7,083 bases of DNA from Paenibacillus sp. UBA6285 (GTDB lineage Bacteria; Bacillota; Bacilli; Paenibacillales; Paenibacillaceae). Each line of letters opens with the position of its first letter. The first letter of the stretch is position 1. This document shows positions 1 to 7,083 of this stretch, piece by piece. The notes under the pieces were generated by a model that was not told the DNA's origin, did no database searches, and worked only from the letters and a program-made list of their open reading frames with translations. The stretch is from contig DJUJ01000040.1 in NCBI GenBank assembly GCA_002438345.1, positions 1-7,083 of the forward strand, read 5' to 3'. The translations under genes were made by a program, and so were the position numbers.

Positions 1-88
1 CGTACCCATCCCGAACACGACCGTTAAGCCCTCCAGCGCCGATGGTACTTGGACCGAAGGGTCCTGGGAGAGTAGGACGTTGCCAAGC
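1..88 (+). rRNA. rrf: 5S ribosomal RNA, 3' part (5' end outside window)
   Basis: This is the 3' three quarters of a 5S rRNA. Recognisable conserved blocks are CCCGAACACG near 10-19, GTTAAGCCCTCCAGCGCCGATGG without its middle bases changed near 23-45, and the 3' block GAGAGTAGGACG (68-79) ending in GCCAAGC (82-88). The last bases normally pair with the 5' end of the molecule, which is not in the window; against a usual 116-117 nt, roughly 28-29 nt are missing. The exact 3' end is placed by comparison with the remembered B. subtilis 5S and could be one or two bases later. It is presumably the last gene of a 16S-23S-5S operon, because a terminator follows within five bases. Confidence 0.96.
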
Positions 89-92
89 ACGT

Positions 93-127
93 AAGACCAC
101 TGTTGAGTAATCGACAGTGGTCTTTTT
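93..127 (+). terminator. Intrinsic terminator of the rRNA operon
   Basis: An 11-bp perfect stem (93-103 with 114-124, AAGACCACTGT / ACAGTGGTCTT) extends by T-G, G-C and A-T pairs to a GTAA tetraloop (107-110). A run of T at 123-127 follows. It starts five bases after the 5S end, so it should end the rRNA transcript. Confidence 0.93.
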
Positions 128-319
128 GTTGTATTATTGAAGAATTCATTAGGGTTTATTTTGAGATACTACATTAGAGGTAAGCGTGTAAGCGTAGGTG
201 ATGACAATGGTAGAATGTATAATTTCACCAACCAATGTCCACTGTATATGGACAATAGTCCAATAATTCGCTTACTCGGGAGTCGTTTTTTGAATACCTA
301 CTCTGATGATGTAATGTTC

Positions 320-348
320 TTGACAGTCCAAATACCCTTTGCTAAGAT
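320..348 (+). promoter_or_regulatory. Candidate sigma-A promoter for guaB (distal)
   Basis: A perfect TTGACA (320-325) is followed by a 17-nt spacer and TAAGAT (343-348, 4 of 6 matches to TATAAT). Transcription would start near 355, leaving a leader of about 165 nt before guaB. This is the best -35/-10 pair in the region, but use is inferred only from the motif. Confidence 0.5.
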
Positions 349-486
349 GGCAATAATATATTTTTGGATAAGCATCACAAACCTAAATTGAAGATATGAA
401 CTTGTTCTACTTCCAGATGTACAGAGTTGTCTGTCGTGAATGGACTAAAAGTCGAAGGTTCTTCTTTTATAAAGTTTGTAAGCGGG

Positions 487-1979
<1,493 letters not shown>

Positions 1980-2002
1980 TGGACTATAAAGACTATTTTT
2001 TG

Positions 2003-2039
2003 GACAGACAGGACTATTTCGTCCTGTCTGTCTTTTTTT
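2003..2039 (+). terminator. Intrinsic terminator after guaB
   Basis: A perfect 12-bp stem (2003-2014 with 2021-2032, GACAGACAGGAC / GTCCTGTCTGTC) closes a 6-nt loop TATTTC and is followed by seven T (2033-2039). It begins 23 nt after the guaB stop, so guaB and dacA are probably separate transcripts. Confidence 0.95.
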
Positions 2040-2052
2040 GCGTGTACCCCTG

Positions 2053-2061
2053 TGTTAGAAT
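2053..2061 (+). promoter_or_regulatory. Candidate extended -10 promoter for dacA
   Basis: TGT-TAGAAT (2053-2061) fits an extended -10 (TGn followed by a hexamer with 5 of 6 matches to TATAAT). A -35 at normal distance would fall in the T run of the guaB terminator and is poor, as can be tolerated by extended -10 promoters. The start would be near 2068, about 37 nt before the dacA start codon. Confidence 0.45.
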
Positions 2062-2104
2062 AGAACAAGCTATTGATATGAGGTTTAAAGGAGAGTAGTA
2101 ATCA

Positions 2105-3502
2105 TTGAAGCACAAGCAGAAATTTAACGGTAAGCAATTTATGATTAAGACAGCCACAGTAGGTCTACTTTTAAATATGTTAATGAATCCTGTAATTCCA
2201 GCATTGGCTGAGGCAGGTAAGACTCCAGCAACTACTGAGTCCGGTACTACAACTAATGCTACAGCAACTAAAGCAACTAATGCAGTGAAGATACCTTCTG
2301 TGGACACGCTCGGTTTGAAATTGAAATCGGCTGTGTTGATAGAACCAACAACAGGTGAGGTATTACTGTCTTTGAATGCAGATTTACCTTTGCCTCCAGC
2401 AAGTATGACCAAGATGATGACTGAATATCTCGTGGCAGACGCCGTAAAGAATGGACAACTCTCCTGGGATCAAAAAGTGACGATACAGGAGAATGCCGCT
2501 AAACAAATCGGATCGCGTATTTTTTTAGCAGAAGGTGACGAACACACCGTAGAAGAGTTGTATATTGCTATGGCTGTAGGATCTGCGAATGATGCGACTG
2601 TAGCACTGGCAGAGCTTGTTTCTGGTTCGGAGCTTGAATTCGTAAAACTGATGAATCAGACTGCACAGAAGATGGGTATGAAGACTGCTCACTTTATTAA
2701 CTCTACTGGACTTGATCGGGCCGATATGCCAAAGAAATTCCAACCTGCTGAGGATAGAGAAACTGTGATGTCAGCGATGGATGCTGCTATTCTTGCTAAA
2801 TATATTGTTACTGAACATCCAGACTTCACTAGATTTACTACTATTCAATCTTATAAATTCCGCGAACGGGATAAAGCTCCAATGATTAACTATAACTGGA
2901 TGCTGGAAGCTAATAAGAACATTGCCAACTTCAAGGCTTATGCTTATCCAGGTTTGGATGGGTTGAAGACAGGTCATACCTCAAGTGCAGGTAACTGCTT
3001 TACAGGAACCGCTGTACGGGATGGAATGCGATTGATTAGTGTTGTTATGGGCGCTAACTCTGAGGCACACCGTTTTACTGAAACGAAAAAAGTACTAGAT
3101 TATGGATTTAATAATTTTGAAATTAAACAGGTTGTAGCTCCTAAAACAGTGATAGCCGGCAATGAAACTGTGCCAGTTCTTAAAGGAAAAAATAAAGAGG
3201 TATCTGTAGTTACGGATGAAGCTGTTTCTTTTATCGTCCCTAAGGGAACAACCTCCCCTCAAATTAAAACAACCGTTGAAATAAATGATCCAGCAACCTT
3301 AGTTGCTCCTATAGCACAATCTGCTAAAGTGGGTAAGGTCACTTATTCATACCAAGTTGAGGGTATGTCTGATGTTCAGCAGAAGACGGTAAATCTGATT
3401 ACTGTTGAAGAAGCGGAGAAGGCGGGTTGGTTTAAGTTATTCCTTAGAGCCATTGGAGAATTCTTCGGCGATTTGTTTACAGGGATCAAAAACTTGTTCT
3501 AA
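2105..3502 (+). CDS. dacA: D-alanyl-D-alanine carboxypeptidase (penicillin-binding protein 5 type)
   Basis: This is a serine-type DD-carboxypeptidase that removes the terminal D-Ala from peptidoglycan stem peptides on the outer face of the membrane, limiting cross-linking. Its 465 residues include a signal peptide (Lys-rich start 1-15, hydrophobic core 16-33, likely cleavage after ALA at 33-35) and a Thr/Ala-rich linker (about 36-60). All three penicillin-binding motifs are present: SMTK with nucleophile Ser100 and Lys103, SAN at 160-162, and KTG at 288-290. A PBP5-type C-terminal beta domain (about 340-435) follows. The last 25 residues form an amphipathic Phe/Leu/Lys-rich helix likely to anchor the protein to the membrane. 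The start is TTG at 2105, 11 nt after AAAGGAG (2087-2093); the next in-frame ATG at 2141 has no good binding site and would remove most of the positively charged start. B. subtilis dacA has the same neighbours. Confidence 0.96.
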   Translation: MKHKQKFNGKQFMIKTATVGLLLNMLMNPVIPALAEAGKTPATTESGTTTNATATKATNAVKIPSVDTLGLKLKSAVLIEPTTGEVLLSLNADLPLPPASMTKMMTEYLVADAVKNGQLSWDQKVTIQENAAKQIGSRIFLAEGDEHTVEELYIAMAVGSANDATVALAELVSGSELEFVKLMNQTAQKMGMKTAHFINSTGLDRADMPKKFQPAEDRETVMSAMDAAILAKYIVTEHPDFTRFTTIQSYKFRERDKAPMINYNWMLEANKNIANFKAYAYPGLDGLKTGHTSSAGNCFTGTAVRDGMRLISVVMGANSEAHRFTETKKVLDYGFNNFEIKQVVAPKTVIAGNETVPVLKGKNKEVSVVTDEAVSFIVPKGTTSPQIKTTVEINDPATLVAPIAQSAKVGKVTYSYQVEGMSDVQQKTVNLITVEEAEKAGWFKLFLRAIGEFFGDLFTGIKNLF

Positions 3503-3503
3503 T

Positions 3504-3534
3504 GGAATTTAGCGTCGAAAATTGCGTTAAATCC
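3504..3534 (+). other. Stem-loop after dacA without a T run
   Basis: GG-ATTTAGCG (3504-3514, A3506 bulged) can pair with CGTTAAAT-CC (3525-3534) around a 10-nt loop. This gives about ten pairs, including one G-T. No T tract follows, so it is not a standard intrinsic terminator. It may mark the dacA transcript end, protect the 3' end, or be chance; it lies just upstream of the pdxS promoter. Confidence 0.35.
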
Positions 3535-3545
3535 GAGTAAGTAGG

Positions 3546-3574
3546 TTGTATACTTCCCTTCATTGGGGTAAAAT
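3546..3574 (+). promoter_or_regulatory. Sigma-A promoter for pdxS-pdxT
   Basis: TTGTAT (3546-3551) and TAAAAT (3569-3574, 5 of 6 matches) are separated by exactly 17 nt. The start would be near 3581, leaving a leader of about 34 nt that ends in a G-rich binding site (3602-3607) before the ATG at 3615. Confidence 0.65.
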
Positions 3575-3614
3575 TACAAGTTAGATTAAGATAGATCATT
3601 CGGGGGGTTAGGAC

Positions 3615-4496
3615 ATGGAAACAGGAACATCGCGGGTTAAAAGAGGTATGGCGGAAATGCAAAAAGGCGGCGTCATTATGGACGTCATGAATGCAGAACA
3701 AGCAAAGATTGCTGAGGCTGCGGGTGCAGTAGCCGTTATGGCTTTGGAACGCGTACCTTCTGACATTCGCGCAGCTGGCGGTGTAGCACGGATGGCCGAT
3801 CCTACAATTGTAGAAGAGGTTATTAAAGTGGTAAGTATCCCTGTTATGGCTAAGGCTCGTATCGGCCATTACGTAGAAGCGAAGGTCCTGGAATCCTTGG
3901 GTGTTGACTATTTGGATGAGAGTGAAGTTCTTACTCCTGCTGATGAAGTATTCCATATTAATAAACGTGAGTTCACCGTTCCATTCGTATGTGGAGCAAA
4001 AGACTTGGGAGAAGCCTTGAGACGTATTAATGAAGGTGCATCCATGATCCGTACGAAAGGTGAACCAGGAACAGGTAACATTGTTGAAGCAGTGCGTCAT
4101 ATGCGCTTTATCAACAGTCAAATCCGCAAAGTAACCAATTTGTCCAAGGACGAACTTTATAACGAAGCTAAGAACCTGGGAGTTCCTTACGAGCTGCTGC
4201 TTGAAGTACATGAGCTTGGTAAGCTGCCGGTTGTTAACTTTGCTGCTGGTGGTGTAGCAACTCCTGCCGATGCTGCCCTGATGATGCATCTAGGTGCGGA
4301 TGGTGTATTCGTAGGCTCGGGTATTTTTAAATCGGACAATCCTGAGAAATTTGCGCGTGCGATTGTTGAAGCTACTACACACTATACTGATTACAAACTG
4401 ATTGCTGAAGTATCCAAGAACCTTGGTGCACCAATGAAGGGGATTGATATTGCAACTCTAACCCCGGCTGAACGTATGTCGGAGCGTGGCCGTTAA
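3615..4496 (+). CDS. pdxS: Pyridoxal 5'-phosphate synthase, lyase subunit PdxS
   Basis: PdxS makes PLP from ribose 5-phosphate, glyceraldehyde 3-phosphate and ammonia delivered by PdxT; it forms a dodecamer that binds twelve PdxT subunits. The 293 residues equal the family length (294 in B. subtilis, one residue longer at the N-terminus) and form a single (beta/alpha)8 barrel. Catalytic residues are in place: Asp23 in IMDV, Lys80 in VMAKARIGH, which forms the sugar imine, and the second Schiff-base Lys148 in [10 protein letters not shown]. The phosphate-binding loops are [11 protein letters not shown] (210-220) and FVGSGIF (232-238). The C-terminal tail ends in the usual ERMSERG. The ATG follows GGGGGG (3602-3607) at 7 nt; AGGA at 3610-3613 is too close to serve. 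pdxT follows 19 nt after the stop, so both subunits should be made from one transcript. Confidence 0.98.
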   Translation: METGTSRVKRGMAEMQKGGVIMDVMNAEQAKIAEAAGAVAVMALERVPSDIRAAGGVARMADPTIVEEVIKVVSIPVMAKARIGHYVEAKVLESLGVDYLDESEVLTPADEVFHINKREFTVPFVCGAKDLGEALRRINEGASMIRTKGEPGTGNIVEAVRHMRFINSQIRKVTNLSKDELYNEAKNLGVPYELLLEVHELGKLPVVNFAAGGVATPADAALMMHLGADGVFVGSGIFKSDNPEKFARAIVEATTHYTDYKLIAEVSKNLGAPMKGIDIATLTPAERMSERGR

Positions 4497-4515
4497 TAGA
4501 GAGAAGGTTGCTCGG

Positions 4516-5112
4516 ATGAAAATAGGAGTGTTGGCGCTTCAAGGCGCTGTTACGGAGCATATTGTTAGTATAGAGAAGACCGGAGCAGAGGGCGTGCCTA
4601 TCAAGCGTGTAGAGCAGCTTGAGGAGGTGGATGGTCTAATTATCCCCGGCGGTGAAAGTACAACGATTGGTAAGCTGATGCGAAAATACGGCTTCATTGA
4701 AGCAATACGTGATTTCTCCAATCAGGGAAAGCCGATTTTTGGAACATGCGCGGGTATGATTGTTCTGGCCAAACGAATCGCCGGTGGGGAACCAGGGCAT
4801 CTGGAGCTAATGGATATTACAGTGGCCCGGAATGCATTCGGTCGTCAACGGGAAAGCTTTGAATGTGATCTGGATGTTAAAGGAATTGATGAGCCAGTGC
4901 GTGCTGTTTTTATACGTGCACCGCTTATCAACGAGGTAGGCCCGGGAGTAGATGTGCTTACAGTCTATAATGATGAGATTGTTACTGCGCGGGAGGGTAA
5001 CCTGTTGGTGTCTTCTTTTCATCCAGAATTGACCGATGATTTCAGACTGCATCAATATTTTGCTGATATGGTAGAGGCTACTAGGCAAGTGCAACAACAG
5101 AATCGCATATAA
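4516..5112 (+). CDS. pdxT: Pyridoxal 5'-phosphate synthase, glutaminase subunit PdxT
   Basis: PdxT is a class I glutamine amidotransferase that hydrolyses glutamine and channels the ammonia to the PdxS barrel. The 198 residues fit the family (196 in B. subtilis). The catalytic triad is visible: Cys78 in FGTCAGM, His169 and Glu171 in SFHPEL. The glutamine-binding PGGESTT (44-50) and the conserved RNAFGRQ (105-111) and FIRAP (132-136) blocks are also intact. An upstream in-frame GTG at 4486 would overlap the pdxS end and add ten unconserved residues. ATG 4516 is better because it gives the typical MKIGVLALQG start and has GAGAAGG (4501-4507) 8 nt before it. It is co-transcribed with pdxS by spacing (19 nt). 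The C-terminal QVQQQNRI is a short, variable tail. Confidence 0.97.
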   Translation: MKIGVLALQGAVTEHIVSIEKTGAEGVPIKRVEQLEEVDGLIIPGGESTTIGKLMRKYGFIEAIRDFSNQGKPIFGTCAGMIVLAKRIAGGEPGHLELMDITVARNAFGRQRESFECDLDVKGIDEPVRAVFIRAPLINEVGPGVDVLTVYNDEIVTAREGNLLVSSFHPELTDDFRLHQYFADMVEATRQVQQQNRI

Positions 5113-5122
5113 GAACATCCTG

Positions 5123-5160
5123 ACTCTTTCAAAGCTGTAAGCAGCAATTTGAAAGAGTTT
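5123..5160 (+). terminator. Strong hairpin between pdxT and serS; possible weak terminator
   Basis: An 11-bp perfect stem (5123-5133 with 5148-5158, ACTCTTTCAAA / TTTGAAAGAGT) continues, past a two-base AA bulge, into GCTG/CAGC around a TAAG loop. About 15 pairs form in all. Only three T follow directly, then AGGCTGTTTT, so termination may be partial and let some transcription reach serS. It starts 10 nt after the pdxT stop. Whether it terminates, attenuates or protects the pdxST mRNA end cannot be decided from sequence. Confidence 0.45.
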
Positions 5161-5185
5161 AGGCTGTTTTCAGGAGGGAAACTTT

Positions 5186-6472
5186 GTGTTAGATGTAAAA
5201 GTATTACGCAGTGATTATGCTCGAGTTGAACAAGCTTTAGAGAAACGGGGTAAATCACTGGATTTGATTGCTGATTTTCCACAACTTGATCTACGCAGAC
5301 GTGAATTACTACAAGAGACCGAAGGTCTTAAGAACCGTCGCAATACGGTGTCGGGTGAAGTAGCGAAGAAGAAAAAAAATGGCGAGCCAGCAGATGACTT
5401 AATTGCAGAAATGCGTACGGTATCTGATCGAATTAAAGAGCTTGATGATGAAGTGCGTGAACTGGAAGTTCAGATTGCTGAACTCACTATGAGTATTCCG
5501 AATATTCCTCATGATTCAGTTCCAGTAGGAAAGTCCGAGGAAGATAACGTTGAATTGCGCCGCTGGTCGGAGCCAAAAGAATTCGGATTTACTCCGAAAT
5601 CACACTGGGAGCTTGCGCAGCAGCTCGATATTATTGATTTTGAAGCTGCAGCTAAGGTTACGGGATCTCGGTTTGTTTTCTATAAAGGACTCGGAGCACG
5701 TCTAGAGCGGGCGCTAATTAACTTTATGATGGATCTTCACAGTGGTGAGCATAACTATGAGGAAATGCTGCCACCTTACATTGTGAATAAAGACAGCTTA
5801 TACGGAACAGGACAACTTCCTAAGTTTGAAGAAGATCTGTTCAAGCTACGTGATACCGAATACTATTTGATTCCTACAGCGGAAGTACCAGTAACGAACT
5901 ACTATCGCGAAGAGATTTTAACGGCAGCAGACTTACCTAAGTATCATGTTGCATACAGCTCTTGTTTCCGTTCTGAGGCGGGCTCAGCGGGTCGTGATAC
6001 TCGTGGTTTGATTCGTCAGCATCAGTTCAACAAGGTAGAGCTGGTGAAGCTTACCACACCTGAATCCTCTTACGAGGAGTTAGAAAAAATGACAGCAGAT
6101 GCTGAACGTGTGTTGCAGCTTCTGGGATTGCCTTATCGTGTACTAGGGCTATGTACGGCTGATATGGGCTTTACTTCGGCTAAGACGTACGATTTGGAAG
6201 TATGGCTACCTGAGAGTGGAATGTACCGTGAAATCTCTTCTTGCTCAAATACGGAGGACTTCCAAGCGCGTCGGGCAAATATTCGTTTCCGTAAGGACCC
6301 AAAATCCAAGCCTGAATTTGTTCATACGCTGAACGGATCTGCTTTGGCTGTTGGACGCACTGTTGCTGCAATTCTTGAGAATTATCAACAAGAAAATGGC
6401 AGTGTTCTGATTCCGGAATGTCTACAACCGTATATGCGCAATGTAAAATCGATCCAACCTAAAAATATTTAA
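5186..6472 (+). CDS. serS: Seryl-tRNA synthetase
   Basis: SerS charges tRNA-Ser with serine (and tRNA-Sec where present) using ATP; it is a cytoplasmic class IIa homodimer. The 428 residues match the family (425 in B. subtilis). Residues about 28-102 form the two-stranded antiparallel coiled-coil arm that grips the long variable arm of tRNA-Ser, here rich in Arg/Lys/Glu. The catalytic core has motif 1 around 170-200, the serine-site TAEVP (231-235), motif 2 with [15 protein letters not shown] (261-275), the conserved ISSCSN (350-355) and motif 3 with [12 protein letters not shown] (390-401). The start is GTG at 5186, 7 nt after AGGAGGG (5172-5178), giving the typical MLDVKVLR N-terminus. No promoter or T-box leader is visible in the 73 nt before it, so it probably depends on read-through from pdxST or an unseen promoter. 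A tRNA-Ser gene follows 68 nt downstream. Confidence 0.97.
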   Translation: MLDVKVLRSDYARVEQALEKRGKSLDLIADFPQLDLRRRELLQETEGLKNRRNTVSGEVAKKKKNGEPADDLIAEMRTVSDRIKELDDEVRELEVQIAELTMSIPNIPHDSVPVGKSEEDNVELRRWSEPKEFGFTPKSHWELAQQLDIIDFEAAAKVTGSRFVFYKGLGARLERALINFMMDLHSGEHNYEEMLPPYIVNKDSLYGTGQLPKFEEDLFKLRDTEYYLIPTAEVPVTNYYREEILTAADLPKYHVAYSSCFRSEAGSAGRDTRGLIRQHQFNKVELVKLTTPESSYEELEKMTADAERVLQLLGLPYRVLGLCTADMGFTSAKTYDLEVWLPESGMYREISSCSNTEDFQARRANIRFRKDPKSKPEFVHTLNGSALAVGRTVAAILENYQQENGSVLIPECLQPYMRNVKSIQPKNI

Positions 6473-6480
6473 GAATATAG

Positions 6481-6510
6481 TTGCTTTTTCTTTGCGTTGT
6501 ATGGTACAAT
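6481..6510 (+). promoter_or_regulatory. Promoter for tRNA-Ser
   Basis: TTGCTT (6481-6486) and TACAAT (6505-6510, 5 of 6 matches) are 18 nt apart, and TGG directly before the -10 makes it an extended -10 element. Transcription would start near 6517, about 24 nt before the mature tRNA end, so the tRNA can be expressed independently of serS. Confidence 0.65.
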
Positions 6511-6540
6511 TCCTAATGCATGTGAAATTTATATGCATTT

Positions 6541-6629
6541 GGAGAGGTACCGAAGCGGTCATAACGGGGCGGTCTTGAAAACCGTTAGGGTGCAAGCCCA
6601 CATGGGTTCGAATCCCATCCTCTCCGCCA
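6541..6629 (+). tRNA. tRNA-Ser (anticodon UGA)
   Basis: This is a complete class II tRNA with an encoded CCA end (6627-6629). The acceptor stem GGAGAGG (6541-6547) pairs with CCTCTCC (6619-6625), and G6626 is the discriminator, as is usual for serine. The anticodon stem 6569-6573 / 6581-6585 closes the loop CTTGAAA, giving anticodon TGA (6576-6578), which reads UCA and, by wobble, other UCN codons. A variable arm with GGG/CCC (6588-6590 / 6597-6599) and a T arm ATGGG-TTCGAAT-CCCAT (6602-6618) complete it. The enlarged variable arm is the element recognised by the SerS coiled coil encoded just upstream. Confidence 0.97.
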
Positions 6630-6662
6630 TTCTTTTATGAACTTAAAGAAATAAGCAGATAG

Positions 6663-6692
6663 AAACCGTCTCCTTTGGGGGGCGGTTTTTTT
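6663..6692 (+). terminator. Intrinsic terminator after tRNA-Ser
   Basis: AAACCGTCTCC (6663-6673) pairs with GGGGGCGGTTT (6678-6688) over 11 pairs, two of them G-U, around the loop TTTG. Seven T (6686-6692) end it. It lies 34 nt after the tRNA CCA and separates the tRNA from the next gene. Confidence 0.92.
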
Positions 6693-6803
6693 GTTGTGTT
6701 TGAACTAGTACAATTTTAGTTATTGTTTGATGAACCTAGTTCCAATGAGAATAAAAAGATTGATTTCTCCGCAATGTATTAGAGAAGGAGGATGATCATA
6801 ATC

Positions 6804-7083
6804 ATGGACAGACAATTGGAAGTAGATCAGCATAATCTTGTCTCTGCCTGGCAAGAACGCCTGCCTACGTTAATGGAGGAAGGGGACAGCTTCAATGTAC
6901 TGGCGGATGAAGGCGATCCGAATAGTCTGCTTATACACTTTAATGCTGCGGGACGTCAAGGTTATTCACTTGATTTTCGTTGCAAGTACGTAGATAGCAG
7001 GGAGGTTGCTGTTGATCTGCTTGATGTGGAGAAGAGTGGGATTCATATTGATGAGCGTAGTGATGCAGTGCAGCTATTAGCAC
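6804..7083 (+). CDS. Hypothetical protein, 3' end outside window
   Basis: The first 93 codons of an open frame run off the right edge without a stop. I do not recognise the family with confidence; it resembles conserved hypothetical proteins I associate with Paenibacillus, but that is a weak memory. The visible part is acidic (19 Asp/Glu against 8 Lys/Arg), has no signal peptide and no membrane segment, and one Cys (60), so a cytoplasmic protein is likely. A short stretch LLIHFNAAGRQGYSLDF (42-58), which alternates hydrophobic and polar residues, suggests beta strands, but no catalytic motif is visible. AAGGAGG (6785-6791) precedes ATG 6804 by 12 nt; an in-frame ATG at 6792 directly touches the binding site and is less likely, though ATC/ATA codons between them leave the exact start open. 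Codon use resembles the neighbouring genes. B. subtilis has dck/dgk here, so local synteny ends. Confidence 0.8.
   Translation, partial: MDRQLEVDQHNLVSAWQERLPTLMEEGDSFNVLADEGDPNSLLIHFNAAGRQGYSLDFRCKYVDSREVAVDLLDVEKSGIHIDERSDAVQLLA

Noticed and set aside
218..223. TATAAT as a promoter -10
   Set aside because: No acceptable -35 stands 16-18 nt upstream and no gene follows nearby; kept only as a note within the intergenic entry.
137..391. 84-codon + strand open frame upstream of guaB
   Set aside because: It has a TTG start with no ribosome binding site, begins only 10 nt after the rRNA terminator, shows no recognisable domain, and contains the best promoter candidate of the region (320-348).
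3486..4289. 267-codon open frame on the - strand opposite pdxS
   Set aside because: It is fully antisense to a highly conserved gene, has a Cys/His/Ser/Phe-rich composition typical of reverse-complement reading, and lacks independent start signals.
4486..4515. N-terminal extension of pdxT from GTG 4486
   Set aside because: It overlaps the end of pdxS and adds ten residues not expected in PdxT; ATG 4516 has its own binding site.

Overview
This window comes from a low-to-moderate GC Gram-positive bacterium of the Bacillales, most likely Paenibacillus or a close relative. I infer this from the protein sequences as I remember the families, the strong AGGAGG-type ribosome binding sites paired with GTG and TTG starts, and the gene order. 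Every gene is on the + strand. The order rRNA operon end - guaB - dacA - pdxS - pdxT - serS - tRNA-Ser matches, from memory, the origin-proximal region of Bacillus subtilis. Two differences stand out: no yaaC lies between the rRNA operon and guaB, and an unrecognised gene follows the tRNA where B. subtilis has dck/dgk.

Layout. Positions 1-88 are the 3' part of a 5S rRNA, closed by a strong intrinsic terminator (93-127). About 390 bases without a convincing gene follow; they hold two candidate promoters for guaB. guaB (IMP dehydrogenase, 522-1979) ends in a 12-bp perfect terminator. dacA (D-Ala-D-Ala carboxypeptidase, 2105-3502) starts at TTG behind a candidate extended -10 promoter that abuts that terminator. 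A good sigma-A promoter (3546-3574) drives pdxS and pdxT, the two subunits of PLP synthase, separated by 19 nt. A 73-nt gap containing a strong hairpin leads to serS (seryl-tRNA synthetase). A separate extended -10 promoter then serves a tRNA-Ser(UGA), followed by its own terminator. The last 280 bases are the start of an acidic, soluble-looking protein of unknown function that runs off the window.

How the genes work together. This is a housekeeping cluster: guanine nucleotide synthesis, cell-wall peptide trimming, vitamin B6 synthesis, and serine charging next to a cognate tRNA. The terminators and promoters indicate several transcription units (guaB; dacA; pdxST, possibly reading into serS; tRNA-Ser; the last gene) rather than one operon. 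I found no sign of mobile DNA, CRISPR, phage or a new multi-gene system. The items most worth checking are the missing T-box leader at serS, the long guaB upstream region and the unknown gene at the right edge.
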